A stretch of DNA of 64,000 nucleotides from JBBQFI01 sp038237805 (GCA_038237805.1 JBBRYI010000002.1:62001-126000), one strand, 5' to 3'; positions 27,104 through 36,713 are shown, counted from the stretch's first letter. Notes: generated by a model from the sequence alone, not told the origin. Made by a program: numbers and translations.

Positions 27104-28629
27104 GGTGTGCCAGACGGCGTCGCTGCATCGGCAGGTGGCGACGCAGTCGGTTCCGCGGCTTTTTCGTCAGAATGTTTTTTCTTTTTCGCACGCTCGGATT
27201 TCCCTCCGCCAAAAAGGCTGTTCAGAACGCCGCCGATATTTTTCAAATCACCACCTACGAGCTTATCCATTAGATTTGTTTTCGGATGATCGACATTGCC
27301 ACTGACTTGGAATGCGACCGCGCCGTAACCGGGCTGACTCGTCGGCTGGAAGTTGTCGCGTATGGCTCGAAAAAGCTGACTGCGAATTTTTTCATTTATC
27401 GCCAACTCCGATTCCAGTTTTAATTTTCCGGCGAACGTAACCGTCCCGGTGGCAGAGAGTCGAATATTGGGCGAGCGCAAAACCAATTGATCGATCGTGA
27501 TCAAGCCAGGAGTTAAATGATATTTCACTTCCGCTTGCTCGAGATGGAGCTGCGTTAATTCCTCGATCTGCAAAATCTGGCCCAAAGCAACGAGCAGGCT
27601 GTATTGCTGTATTTCGCCATCGCGCAGGTGGATTTCACCGTGACCGGTTAGGGCGTTTGCGTCGGCCGTCTTTCCCTCAGCCTCCAATGTGCCTTCGAGC
27701 CGGCCTTTGACGATTCCTTGCGGCCCGCCCGCCTCGGTGACGATTCGATCCGTTTGCAAATCGTGAAACTGAATCCGCGCGTCGAAGGGCGAGTCCGCCT
27801 CCTGCGGTCGCATTGAGAATCCTCCAGTGATCTCACCGCCATCCGCTTTGGCTGAGACTCCCGTGAAATCCAAAATAGTCGGATCGTAGCGCAACGGCGA
27901 TTGCAACTGCTCGAGGAAAAATTTGTCACGCAGCGACGTCTTTTCGATCTTGATCGTGCCGCTCAACGCCGTCGTGCTGCGCAAACTGGAGCGGAAATCA
28001 ACGCCCGTAAATCTCGCGACCACTTTTCCATTTTCGTCGAGGAAATGAAATGCGCCGTCGGCGAGTTTGACCCGCCGAATTTCGGGGGCGTACGGCGCCG
28101 GCTCCTGATTTTCAGTTTTTTCCGCCGGCCCGATTTGAGGTATCGGTGTGCGTGTTTTCGCAACCGCGCGTGGAGGCGAAACGACCGGCGAAGCGAGGGC
28201 AGATGGTTCCTCTGCTACAACAGACGGCGGGCTTTCCGGGGGCGCCTCCGGCAATCGCCACTTGCCATCGGCGTTTTGAATCCAAACCACGTTCGGTTTA
28301 ATTAAAGAAATTTCCTTAATGACAAGACGTTGCGAAAAAAGAGAGCCGAATCGAATGCGCAGTCGAAAGGTTTTAGCTTCAAGAAATTCGCCCGACGTGC
28401 CCGGTTTGGTTTGCGGAATAGTGATCCCACTTAGTTTGAGACCACCCCAAGGCGTTACGCTGATCCGCCGGATGCGCAATGGCGTGCCGAGACGCTGGCT
28501 GAGTTCCTGCTGAATCCGCGCTTGTGTCGCCTGCGATTGAACATACAAGTTCACCGCGAGCAAAAGAATTATCGCTATGCCAAGGACCGCACCAACACCG
28601 ATCAGAAATAATCGGCCGAACTTTTTCAC
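27100..28629 (-). CDS. AsmA-family envelope protein
   Basis: 509 residues. One N-terminal signal-anchor helix (about 8-29) is followed by a large, mostly beta-structured periplasmic region. RIQQELSQRLGTPLRIRRISVTP and LKLSGITIP are typical of the AsmA/TamB superfamily, and the C-terminal part (HLRDGEIQQYSLLVALGQIL) fits the AsmA-like conserved domain. A Pro-rich linker occurs at about residues 135-175, and a Lys/Glu-rich tail of about 35 residues follows the folded part. Members act in lipid transport or outer membrane assembly. GTG start; transcribed divergently from the lipid kinase gene. Confidence 0.75.
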   Translation of the reverse strand: MKKFGRLFLIGVGAVLGIAIILLLAVNLYVQSQATQARIQQELSQRLGTPLRIRRISVTPWGGLKLSGITIPQTKPGTSGEFLEAKTFRLRIRFGSLFSQRLVIKEISLIKPNVVWIQNADGKWRLPEAPPESPPSVVAEEPSALASPVVSPPRAVAKTRTPIPQIGPAEKTENQEPAPYAPEIRRVKLADGAFHFLDENGKVVARFTGVDFRSSLRSTTALSGTIKIEKTSLRDKFFLEQLQSPLRYDPTILDFTGVSAKADGGEITGGFSMRPQEADSPFDARIQFHDLQTDRIVTEAGGPQGIVKGRLEGTLEAEGKTADANALTGHGEIHLRDGEIQQYSLLVALGQILQIEELTQLHLEQAEVKYHLTPGLITIDQLVLRSPNIRLSATGTVTFAGKLKLESELAINEKIRSQLFRAIRDNFQPTSQPGYGAVAFQVSGNVDHPKTNLMDKLVGGDLKNIGGVLNSLFGGGKSERAKKKKHSDEKAAEPTASPPADAATPSGTP

Positions 28630-28678
28630 CCGGAGACGTTACTCGGCCCGAACTTGAAGAAAAGACCAAAGCCCGGCC

Positions 28679-29542
28679 ATGAGCAGCACAATTGTCATCC
28701 TTAATCCAGCGGCGCGTGGTGAACGCGCGCGACGCTGGCATGAGCGCGTCGAGAAGATCACGCGTGGCGCGGTGGTTTGCGCGACCTCGTGTTGCGGGGA
28801 AGCCGAAACGATCGCGCGACGCGCGGCCGCGGAAGGATTTGAGACAATCGTGGCCGCGGGCGGCGATGGCACCATCAACGAAGTTGTGAACGGCATGGCG
28901 GGGACGGACGCCGCGCTTGGTCTGCTACCCATGGGCACGATGAATGTATTTGCGTTGGAACTCGGCATCCCCGCGAGTGATCTCGGACTTTGTTGGGAGA
29001 TCATTCAAAAGCAAAACACCCGTCTCATCGATAGGGCGCAGGCGAATAAAAAACATTTCGTGCAACTGGCCGGCGTTGGACTCGATGCGCAAGTGGTCAA
29101 AGAAACGAGTTTTGCCTTCAAACGCAGCTTCGGACCGCTTAGCTATCTTGTTTCGGCGGCGCAAATCGCGGCGCGACGGCCTCCACGTCTGCGAATCGAA
29201 TCGGCGAATGCCGTTACGGAGGAAGGTTCGTTTGTGCTCGTTGGCAATGGGCGTCTTTACGGAGGTCCGTTCCCATTTTTTAAGAACGCAGTGATTGATG
29301 ACGGCCTTCTCGACGTCGTGATTTTCAAGCAACTCGGCTATCTCGAAATCATCAAATATTTGCAGAATGTTATCTTCACTTCGGCAATACGCCTGCCGGA
29401 AGTGGAATATTTTCAGACGGAAAGACTGCGCGTTACGAGTGATGAAGATGTGCCGGTGGAAATCGATGGCGAGCTGATTGGAGAGTGTCCGGTCGAATTT
29501 CAAATCCAGAAGCAGAAATTGCGCGTGCTCGTTCCGGCATAA
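28679..29542 (+). CDS. Diacylglycerol/lipid kinase family protein (YegS-like)
   Basis: 287 residues. VILNPAARGERARRW and AAGGDGTINEVVNGM (the nucleotide-binding GGDG motif) followed by LGLLPMGTMNVFALELGIP define the DAGK catalytic domain. The C-terminal half carries GSFVLVGNGRLYGGPFPFFKNAVIDDGLLDVV, as in bacterial YegS/BmrU/DgkB proteins. It phosphorylates diacylglycerol, a sphingoid base or another lipid alcohol; with a sphingolipid cluster 9 kb away, a long-chain-base substrate is possible but unsupported. Confidence 0.88.
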   Translation: MSSTIVILNPAARGERARRWHERVEKITRGAVVCATSCCGEAETIARRAAAEGFETIVAAGGDGTINEVVNGMAGTDAALGLLPMGTMNVFALELGIPASDLGLCWEIIQKQNTRLIDRAQANKKHFVQLAGVGLDAQVVKETSFAFKRSFGPLSYLVSAAQIAARRPPRLRIESANAVTEEGSFVLVGNGRLYGGPFPFFKNAVIDDGLLDVVIFKQLGYLEIIKYLQNVIFTSAIRLPEVEYFQTERLRVTSDEDVPVEIDGELIGECPVEFQIQKQKLRVLVPA

Positions 29543-29614
29543 AAATCGTCTCGAAAATGACGGTTTTTCGTTTTCCAAATCGACAAAAAAATCGGTTTGC
29601 GATAGTCTTGTGAT

Positions 29615-30454
29615 ATGCGGCTCTCCGGTCGAAAGCCATCTTCCTTCACCCGTCGATGGACGCAGCAGCAACGGGTCGCTCTGCTTGCGATCATTACCGC
29701 GAACGTCATCGCGTTCGTCGCGCAACTTGTCCTGCAGAACTACGATCCAGCGTTCGTTCGCGACTACCTCGCTCTCAGTCAACGCGGGATGCGCGAGGCT
29801 TACGGCTGGCAATTTTTTACCGCCATGCTTTTGCACGACGGGCCATGGGACCTGCTCGGCAACATGCTGCTTTTGTATCTGCTCGGGCGCGACCTGGAAT
29901 CGATCCTGGGACAGCGACAGTTTCTTGTTCTTTATTTTGCCGGAGTAATCGCCGGCGAGTTGGGTCATTTGTTTCTGATGCCGGCCAATTGCGCGCTCTA
30001 CGGCGCGGGCGGCGGTGTTGCTGCGGTGCTCGTGGCTTACGCAACAATTCTTCCGGAGTTGGAATTGACCTCGATGGTCTTCTTCGTTTTGCCGATCCGC
30101 CTGAAAGCAAAACACCTCGCTTACGGCATTTTCGTTATCGCTCTGGCTCTTGTGATTCTTGATCGAGCCGGAATGGTCGCGCACAGTGCTTATCTCGGCG
30201 GTTGCGTGGCCGGCTGGCTCTATGCTCATCTGCTGGGCTTTGGACGACCGTCATTTCTTCAGCGCATGGTTCGCCAGCGACGCATAGAATCAGATCGCCT
30301 CAACCGGCTGAGCGCGGAAGAATTCATGGCTGAGGAAATCGATCCGCTGCTCGACAAAATTTCGCGCACCGGCATTGACAGCCTGACTCGCGCCGAGCGT
30401 CGTAAGCTCGCGCAGGCGCGCGACAAAATTTCCGAACAATCGCAAGTCGAGTAA
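29615..30454 (+). CDS. Rhomboid-family membrane protein lacking the catalytic serine
   Basis: 279 residues with six membrane helices and a charged cytosolic tail. The fold is clear from AYGWQFFTAMLLHDGPWDLLGNMLLLYLLGRDLE (loop L1 and helix 2, Asn83) and from AHSAYLGGCVAGWLYA (helix 6, His190). The helix-4 motif that should read G-x-S-G is YGAGGGVAAV (about 129-138), so glycine replaces the nucleophilic serine. It is therefore probably a pseudoprotease that binds membrane proteins, unless a nearby residue substitutes. The tail (about 215-279) is rich in Arg and Glu. Confidence 0.78.
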   Translation: MRLSGRKPSSFTRRWTQQQRVALLAIITANVIAFVAQLVLQNYDPAFVRDYLALSQRGMREAYGWQFFTAMLLHDGPWDLLGNMLLLYLLGRDLESILGQRQFLVLYFAGVIAGELGHLFLMPANCALYGAGGGVAAVLVAYATILPELELTSMVFFVLPIRLKAKHLAYGIFVIALALVILDRAGMVAHSAYLGGCVAGWLYAHLLGFGRPSFLQRMVRQRRIESDRLNRLSAEEFMAEEIDPLLDKISRTGIDSLTRAERRKLAQARDKISEQSQVE

Positions 30455-30508
30455 GCGATCGGGGCGATTAGTTGCAATTCGCGGACGCTGAATGTTTGCT
30501 CGCGATCT

Positions 30509-33256
30509 ATGCCGCGTCGTTCGCCAGTAAAAAATCCTGCCGATCGTTGGATCGAGGAGAAAGCGGCGCGCGCGATTTTTCCGCAACAAACCGCTACAAC
30601 TTTATTTCAATTGCTCGAAAACTGGCCGTCTGATGCGCCGCCGCTGCGAACCTTTATCGAAAGTTTTCCACTAGGTGAGGCAGCGCTGCTTCATCTATTT
30701 TCTGTTTCGAGCATCTGCGCGACACGCGCGGTAAACGCACCCGAGATGTTGATCTGGCTGGCAAACAGCTCCCAGTCAAATCGCGGACATGGCCACATGC
30801 TCGCCCACCTTCGCGAATTAAATCACGGAGACATCGCACAAAATAATTTTGAGATTCTCCGGCGATGGAAAGGTCGTGAGATGACTCGCATCGCTTTGCG
30901 GGAAGTCGCGGAGATAGCCAGCATCGAAGAAATCACGGAGGAGCTATCACAGCTCGCTACGATTTGTCTTACCCAGGTCTTTCGACACTGGAATCGCGAA
31001 CTGCGCAATCGCTTTGGTTCGCCGGATGCAGAATTCGCCGTCCTTGGACTCGGAAAACTCGGCGGACGCGAACTCAATCACAGTTCCGACATCGATGTGA
31101 TTTTTCTTTATAGCCACGAAGGTCAGCTCTCCGCCAACCTGAGTTATCACGAATGGTTTAATCGACTGAGCGCAAACATCGTTGAGTCATTTTCTTCCAC
31201 GCAGTCAGCCGGCGCACTTTTCCGCATTGATTTGCGACTGCGGCCGGAAGGAAGCGCGGGGCCGCTCGCCCGTTCACTCGAGAGCATGGAGAACTATTAT
31301 GCCGGCTTCGGAGAAACGTGGGAACGGCTCGCGTTGATTCGTGCGCGCGGTGTCGCCGGCAGCGAAGAGTTGGTCTACGAATTCCTGCAACAGCACCAGC
31401 CATTCATTTATCCGAAAAGTCCGACACCGGATTTACTCGATGAAATTGCCGCGCTGAAACGGCGGATCGAACGCGAAATTGTCGGTCACGAAAATTTGGA
31501 TCGGGACGTTAAACTCGGCGCGGGCGGGATTCGCGAAATCGAATTCATCGTGCAAGCGCTGCAGTTGGTGCACGGCGCGCGCCACGCGTTTCTGCAGGAG
31601 ACGAGCACGCTTAAGACTTTACGCGAATTGGCGCAGGTCGAACTCTTACCGCACAAAGAAGTACTCGCATTGGATGCAGCGTACCGTTTCCTCCGGCGCG
31701 TCGAACACCGCTTGCAAATCGAGGCTGAACAACAAACTCACACCATCCCGGAAGATGCCGAAGCTTTGCGCCGCCTCGCATTGAGTCTCGGCTTTGCCTC
31801 CGCGGACGGATTGACGGCCGAGCTCCAGCATCACACCGGAAACGTACGCGCGATTTTTCATAAGAATATCGCCGACTCTGCCGAAGCCGCCGGACATGCC
31901 GTTCCCAACATGTCGATTTTCCGCGACGAAGCGCGTGCCAGCAAATCGATGGGGGAATTGGCGCAAGGGCCGGCGCGTTTTCACGTAGCGCCCCGCACCC
32001 GGCAGGTCTTTCGTAAGTTGCGTCCACTCTTACTCGAACAACTGGCAAGAGCGGCCGATCCGGATGCGACACTGAATCAGGTCGTGCGTTTCGTCGAAGC
32101 GTACGGAATGCGCAGCATGCTTTTTGAGTTGCTCGCGGTAAACCCTCGGCTGCTCGAACTGGTCATCAGGATATTTGATGTCAGTCAGAGCGCAGGAGAC
32201 TTGCTCGTTAGGCACCCGCAACTGCTCGAGGAAATCACACGCAGCCGCAAGCTCGATCAACCGTTCGATGTCACTGAACATCTGCGGCGTCTCCATTCGT
32301 TAGGCGCAAAATCCACCGCGTTGAATCCGGTTCGTGCTTATCGCCAGGCGCAATGGCTGCGCATTCTTTTGCGCGATGTGCTCGGTCTCTCCAACGCCGT
32401 CACTTTGGTGAGCGAGCATTCCGCTTTGGCCGAGGCATGCCTGATTTTCATGAATGGACTTCTGGCAGAAAACAGCGGGCTTACCATTGTTGCCCTCGGG
32501 AAATTTGGCGGCCGCGAAATCACTTACGGCGCGGATCTGGATGTTTTATTCGTCGGCGAAAATACGCGGGCCGCTCAAAATCTTTTTGTCGCGATGGGAA
32601 AGCCCACTCCCGAGGGGACAATTTCTCCACTCGATACTCGCCTTCGCCCGGACGGTGAAAAAGGGCCTCTCGTTGTTTCCTTCGCCACTTACGAAAGTTA
32701 CTACGAAAGTCGTGCGCAGCTTTGGGAGTTGCAGGCTCTCACTCGCACCCGTCCGATCGCCGGGCCTCTTGCGCCGGATTTTCTAAACATGATTCAACGC
32801 GTTTGGCGCGATGCTGGTCAGCGTCCGAATCTTTTTGCCGAGATCAATGCGATGACAGAACGAATCCGGCGCGATCGAGGAAGCGGATCGGTGGGATTAG
32901 ATTTCAAGACCGGAAGCGGCGGCATGGTCGAAGCGGAATTTCTCGTTCAGGCGCTGCAGATGCGCGCGGCAATTTGGAATCCGAACTGGACCGAGGCGGT
33001 CGTAGAATTAGCGCAGGAAGACATCCTGGCGCAAAACGAAGTGAGCCAGCTGAAAATCAGCTACGGATTTTTACGCCGGTGTGAATCGGCACTACGGCGT
33101 TGGGGAAACAAGAGTGTTTCCGCTTTGCCTTCGGGCGAATTTGAGCAGCGCCGACTGGCGAGCTGGTTGGGCTACAAAGAATTCGAAGCATTCGTTCAAA
33201 GTTATGACGAAGCGCGGCAGAAAATTCACACCATCTACGCCCGGCGAATTCAGTAG
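30509..33256 (+). CDS. glnE: Bifunctional glutamine synthetase adenylyltransferase/deadenylase
   Basis: 915 residues, slightly shorter than E. coli GlnE. Two nucleotidyltransferase domains are evident: VLGLGKLGGRELNHSSDIDVIF near residue 180 and ALGKFGGREITYGADLDVLF near 660, each followed by RLRPxGxxGPL (about 245 and 715) and helical GlnD-UR_UTase regions (DVKLGAGGIREIEFIVQALQ; DFKTGSGGMVEAEFLVQALQ). The N-terminal domain removes and the C-terminal domain adds AMP on glutamine synthetase, controlled by PII. Converges with the DUF4112 gene five bases beyond its stop. Confidence 0.95.
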   Translation: MPRRSPVKNPADRWIEEKAARAIFPQQTATTLFQLLENWPSDAPPLRTFIESFPLGEAALLHLFSVSSICATRAVNAPEMLIWLANSSQSNRGHGHMLAHLRELNHGDIAQNNFEILRRWKGREMTRIALREVAEIASIEEITEELSQLATICLTQVFRHWNRELRNRFGSPDAEFAVLGLGKLGGRELNHSSDIDVIFLYSHEGQLSANLSYHEWFNRLSANIVESFSSTQSAGALFRIDLRLRPEGSAGPLARSLESMENYYAGFGETWERLALIRARGVAGSEELVYEFLQQHQPFIYPKSPTPDLLDEIAALKRRIEREIVGHENLDRDVKLGAGGIREIEFIVQALQLVHGARHAFLQETSTLKTLRELAQVELLPHKEVLALDAAYRFLRRVEHRLQIEAEQQTHTIPEDAEALRRLALSLGFASADGLTAELQHHTGNVRAIFHKNIADSAEAAGHAVPNMSIFRDEARASKSMGELAQGPARFHVAPRTRQVFRKLRPLLLEQLARAADPDATLNQVVRFVEAYGMRSMLFELLAVNPRLLELVIRIFDVSQSAGDLLVRHPQLLEEITRSRKLDQPFDVTEHLRRLHSLGAKSTALNPVRAYRQAQWLRILLRDVLGLSNAVTLVSEHSALAEACLIFMNGLLAENSGLTIVALGKFGGREITYGADLDVLFVGENTRAAQNLFVAMGKPTPEGTISPLDTRLRPDGEKGPLVVSFATYESYYESRAQLWELQALTRTRPIAGPLAPDFLNMIQRVWRDAGQRPNLFAEINAMTERIRRDRGSGSVGLDFKTGSGGMVEAEFLVQALQMRAAIWNPNWTEAVVELAQEDILAQNEVSQLKISYGFLRRCESALRRWGNKSVSALPSGEFEQRRLASWLGYKEFEAFVQSYDEARQKIHTIYARRIQ
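32214..32223 (+). repeat. Recurrent motif, CTCGTTAGGC
   Basis: In glnE, Leu-Val-Arg; 82 bases from the next copy. Confidence 0.8.
32296..32305 (+). repeat. Recurrent motif, TTCGTTAGGC
   Basis: In glnE, reading Ser-Leu-Gly. Confidence 0.75.
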
Positions 33257-33261
33257 CGATT

Positions 33262-33822
33262 CTACTGTCGCGCGGAAAGAAATTTGAAGAGCTCGTGTAA
33301 AACGAAAAAGCTGACTGCAATGCCGGTGCAAACGACCAGGAATAAAAGTAACAGGACCGCGATCACAAAAAACCAATCGCTGCGTCGTGCTTTCCGTGGA
33401 CCGGCAGCGTGCTCCTGAAGAATTCGATAATTGCGCGCGTTCGACTTAAACCAAAACGAAAACGCATCGCCCACTCCAGGAATGATGCCGACCACTTCGT
33501 TGATGAGAATGTTGAGCGACATGCGCGCGAGAACAATCTTCGGCAAGCCGGAGCGCACTGCTTGAAGCAACGCTAAGGCTGAAATAATCGCGGATGCGGA
33601 ATCCCCGACGCCCGGGAGCAATCCAAGAATCGGATCGAGACCGAAACGGAATTTTGTTCCCGGCAGGCGCACAAACTCATCCATGACGAGCGCCAGCCAG
33701 CGAAAGAGTGATTCGAGCTGAGAGCGCTTTTGCTTTTCTTCCGGCGGGAGAACCTCCCACTCGAGAGCTTTAGCTGACGAGGAGTTTTGCTTGCTCACAA
33801 TCTGCGGACTTAAAGTTGTCAT
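33262..33822 (-). CDS. DUF4112 membrane protein
   Basis: 186 residues. The core contains FGLDPILGLLPGVGDSASAIISALALLQAVRSGLPK and a second related block, EVVGIIPGVGDAFSFWFKSNARNYRIL, which are the two LLPGxGD repeats of DUF4112, followed by a C-terminal transmembrane helix (about 152-178). No biochemical role is established for the family as far as I know. The two repeats may form a re-entrant pair in the membrane. Confidence 0.85.
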   Translation of the reverse strand: MTTLSPQIVSKQNSSSAKALEWEVLPPEEKQKRSQLESLFRWLALVMDEFVRLPGTKFRFGLDPILGLLPGVGDSASAIISALALLQAVRSGLPKIVLARMSLNILINEVVGIIPGVGDAFSFWFKSNARNYRILQEHAAGPRKARRSDWFFVIAVLLLLFLVVCTGIAVSFFVLHELFKFLSARQ

Positions 33823-33891
33823 GTTGAGCGAATGCGAAGGATCTCGCGATGACTGGTGGTCCCTGCTTGCGCGCGGGATGACACGCAGAAA

Positions 33892-35289
33892 TTAACCGGG
33901 AATTTCTTTTAGCATCTGCGTGTTCGTCGGGAATTTCTTTACGAACATGAGCAGACGTTGAATTGCTTCCTCGGGCTTGTGGCCGGCGAGACCGCGTCGA
34001 ATGAGATTAATTTTTTCCAACTCCCAGGGCTGCAGCAGCAATTCCTCGCGACGCGTTCCGGAAAGGAAAATATCGACCGCCGGATATATGCGCTGGTCGC
34101 TGATCTTCCGGTCGAGGTTTAGCTCCATATTACCGGTGCCTTTGAACTCCTGAAAAATTAGCTCGTCCATGCGACTGCCGGTTTCGATCAAAGCCGTGGC
34201 GACGATGGTGAGCGAACCCGCCTCTTCCGTATTGCGCGCGGCCGCAAAAATCTTGCGTGGAGTTTCCATTGCGCGCGCGTCGATACCGCCGCTCATTGTG
34301 CGGCCGCCACCGCCCATCGCATTGTTAAATGCGCGTGCCGTTCGCGTAATCGAGTCGAGCAAAATAAAAACATGCTTGCCTGCTTCGACTAAACGCTTCG
34401 CCCGCTCGATCGCGAGTTGCGCGATGCGCGTGTGACTCTTGATGTCGCTGTCGTTCGAGCTGGCCATGATTTCAGCGCCCGGGCAAGAACGGCGAAAGTC
34501 AGTTACTTCCTCCGGCCGTTCATCGACCAAAAGGATAATCAACTTCATCTCCGGATGATTCTTCGTGACTGCGTCGGCAATGTGATGCAGGAGCGTCGTT
34601 TTGCCGGTGCGCGGCGGCGCGACAATTAAACCGCGTTGCCCCATTCCGAGCGGCGTCATCAAATCCATGATGCGCGTCGTGTAGCGATCAGGCACGGTCT
34701 CCAGTTTGATGCGCTTGTTCGGATTAATCGTGGTCAGCTCTTCAAACGGACGAAGGCCCTGATATTTCGGCGGCTCGTCTTCGTTGATCTTGAGCAGGCG
34801 TGTTAGCTGCGGACCGCGATTGCCCCGGCGTGTCTCGCCGTGAATCCACATTCCATCACGCAGGACAAAGCGCCGCACAATCTCCGGTGTAACGAAGATG
34901 TCTTGTGGCGTCTGAACAAAATTGCGTTTCGCATCGCGCAAGAAGCCGAAGCCTTTCCCGGAAATTTCGATGATCCCGTCGCCGAATTCCGGCTCACGTG
35001 GTTCACCGTTTTCGATTCCTTCCTGGCCTTGCTCGCCGGTTTGTCTCTCGTTAGGCGCGATTGCAGTCGCGCTTGCGTATTCATTATCGTTTTCCTGAGG
35101 AGCCATGTTATCCCTTCCACTAAATTCGTTTGTCGTTCCTCCAACATTGTTGCCGCCGTGCCCTTCGCTCGAATTCCCATAATCCGATCGATAGTTTCGG
35201 CGCGGACCCCGGCGTCGCGGACGCCGTCTGCGCTCCTGGGGTGCGGACCCGGTCTCCAGCGGTTGCTGGTTTTGGTTTTCTTCGCTCAT
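33892..35289 (-). CDS. rho: Transcription termination factor Rho
   Basis: 465 residues. GMGQRGLIVAPPRTGKTTLLHHIADAV (Walker A, P-loop), LIILLVDERPEEVTDF (Walker B), the Q-loop region SSNDSD and the R-loop region GGGRTMSGGIDARAMETP are all intact. The RNA-binding cold-shock domain begins at about residue 110 (EISGKGFGFLR). Before it lies a low-complexity extension rich in Arg, Asn, Gln and Gly (RRRRPRRRGPRRNYRSDYG and following). I start at the ATG at 35289 (MSEENQ). It follows yebC on the same strand at 60 bases. Confidence 0.96.
   Translation of the reverse strand: MSEENQNQQPLETGSAPQERRRRPRRRGPRRNYRSDYGNSSEGHGGNNVGGTTNEFSGRDNMAPQENDNEYASATAIAPNERQTGEQGQEGIENGEPREPEFGDGIIEISGKGFGFLRDAKRNFVQTPQDIFVTPEIVRRFVLRDGMWIHGETRRGNRGPQLTRLLKINEDEPPKYQGLRPFEELTTINPNKRIKLETVPDRYTTRIMDLMTPLGMGQRGLIVAPPRTGKTTLLHHIADAVTKNHPEMKLIILLVDERPEEVTDFRRSCPGAEIMASSNDSDIKSHTRIAQLAIERAKRLVEAGKHVFILLDSITRTARAFNNAMGGGGRTMSGGIDARAMETPRKIFAAARNTEEAGSLTIVATALIETGSRMDELIFQEFKGTGNMELNLDRKISDQRIYPAVDIFLSGTRREELLLQPWELEKINLIRRGLAGHKPEEAIQRLLMFVKKFPTNTQMLKEIPG
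35047..35056 (+). repeat. Recurrent motif, CTCGTTAGGC
   Basis: In the low-complexity N-terminal extension of rho, opposite direction, Pro-Asn-Glu. Confidence 0.8.
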
Positions 35290-35349
35290 AGTTAGAGGTG
35301 TTTTCCGCTCTGTTAACAACAACCAATTGCGGCTCACACCGCAGTTCAT

Positions 35350-36105
35350 TTACGCCGGCAATCGGGCCAGCATTTCGTCGGGAATATCTAGATTGGAATA
35401 AACGTTCTGAACGTCGTCGTCGTCTTCGAGGCTCTCGCACAGGCGTAACACCTGAAGCGCAGTGGCCTCGTCGGCGACGGAAACTGTCGTATCGGGAATA
35501 AAAGTAAACTTTTGCCCATCGATTGTGACACCCGCGTGTTTGAGCGCCTCAGCTACGGCGTAGAGCTGATCGTGGGAAGTAGTAATAACATACTGTTTCT
35601 CCTCGGTTGTCAACTCCTCAGCACCGGCCTCGAGCGCCAGTTCAAAGAGGCTGTCTTCATCAATCGCATCTCCCGGCACATTGATCTGTCCCTTTTTGTG
35701 AAACATGTAGGAAACACTTCCGCTTGAACCGAGGTTGCCGTTGTTCTTGGTAAAAATTCTGCGGATTTCGGCCGCGGTGCGGTTCTTGTTGTCGGTCGCC
35801 GCTTCCACAATCACCGCCACTCCGCCGGGTGCGTAACCTTCGTAAGTGATTTCATCGAAATGTTGCGCTTCCATGCCTTCGCCCGTGCCGCGCTTAATCG
35901 CCCGATCGATATTATCGTTCGGCATACTCTGCGAACGTGCCGTTTGAACGGCGCTGCGTAATCGCGGATTTCCCGCCGGATCGCCACCGCCGGTTTTAGC
36001 AGCGATCGTGATCTCTTTGGAAAGCTTGCTGAAAAGGTTTCCGCGCTTCACGTCGATCGCGCCCTTGAACCTTTTTACCTTGGACCACTTACTGTGTCCG
36101 GCCAT
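35350..36105 (-). CDS. yebC: YebC/PmpR-family protein (TACO1 family)
   Basis: 251 residues. MAGHSKWSKVKRFKGAIDVKRGNLFSKLSKEI is the invariant N-terminus, which fixes the start at 36105 although the frame continues 25 codons upstream. GGDPAGNPRLRSAVQTARSQSMPNDNIDRAI and YEGYAPGGVAVIVEAATDNKNRT follow as usual. The family was long annotated as a transcriptional regulator; more recent work links it to translation of proline-rich stretches by the ribosome. Likely co-transcribed with rho. Confidence 0.94.
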   Translation of the reverse strand: MAGHSKWSKVKRFKGAIDVKRGNLFSKLSKEITIAAKTGGGDPAGNPRLRSAVQTARSQSMPNDNIDRAIKRGTGEGMEAQHFDEITYEGYAPGGVAVIVEAATDNKNRTAAEIRRIFTKNNGNLGSSGSVSYMFHKKGQINVPGDAIDEDSLFELALEAGAEELTTEEKQYVITTSHDQLYAVAEALKHAGVTIDGQKFTFIPDTTVSVADEATALQVLRLCESLEDDDDVQNVYSNLDIPDEMLARLPA

Positions 36106-36320
36106 GTGTGTACGGAATTTTTGGTTACCTAAATTTTGCCTGGCCAAAAAACATCCGCGAACGAATCGGAATGGGCGCACCCCGCGAGAGCGACTAGCGA
36201 AGAGGCAAATTAACGAGAAAGATTCAACCGCAACCGCCCACCCTTGTCAATCTTGCCATTAAGGTTTCGACCGCGACCGGAAAGTGGTATCGGGAGTGAA
36301 CGCCGCACACAAAGGCACCT

Positions 36321-36713
36321 TTAGCGAATGCCAGTGTCAATATCCATATCGACGTGGACAGTCTGATTCGAGATGACTCTGAAAGGTTGCGGTTTCGCGC
36401 GCACACGCCGGGGTGAGCGCCCGTGGGCATCGAGAACATAATCGCCCGGCGGTAATGCAACACGATAGTTTCCATTCTTATCCGCTGTCACCCGCGTGAT
36501 TTCTTTTTTTCCGTCCCCGCCCAAGACAATGAGCGGATGCTCAGCATAGGTTTCGACCGTAAGCGCCGCAGGGCTTGCGTCCGCAAGGTCAACCGTCTTG
36601 GGCGAAAAAATTTTCAAATGTCCCTCCAAAATACCGGGTCGCACAGCCTCGTTCGACGAGGCACCATCGACCACATTCAAAAAGAGGCCGACCGCAATTA
36701 AGTACTTTTTCAT
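36321..36713 (-). CDS. Small secreted carboxypeptidase-regulatory-like domain protein
   Basis: 130 residues from the ATG at 36713, with a signal peptide (MKKYLIAVGLFLNVVDGASS). The mature part is beta-rich with ITRVTADKNGNYRVALPPGDYVLDAHG, the hallmark of a prealbumin-like carboxypeptidase regulatory domain; GxYxxxLPPGxY strands are typical. Such domains act as accessory beta-sandwich modules, and no enzymatic role is visible. Located between yebC and a large secreted protein gene, all on the minus strand. Confidence 0.6.
   Translation of the reverse strand: MKKYLIAVGLFLNVVDGASSNEAVRPGILEGHLKIFSPKTVDLADASPAALTVETYAEHPLIVLGGDGKKEITRVTADKNGNYRVALPPGDYVLDAHGRSPRRVRAKPQPFRVISNQTVHVDMDIDTGIR

Noticed and set aside
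28925..30229. 434-codon minus-strand open frame
   Set aside because: It lies antisense over the lipid kinase and rhomboid-like genes, whose motifs are clear; the antisense product is low in structure and has no domain.
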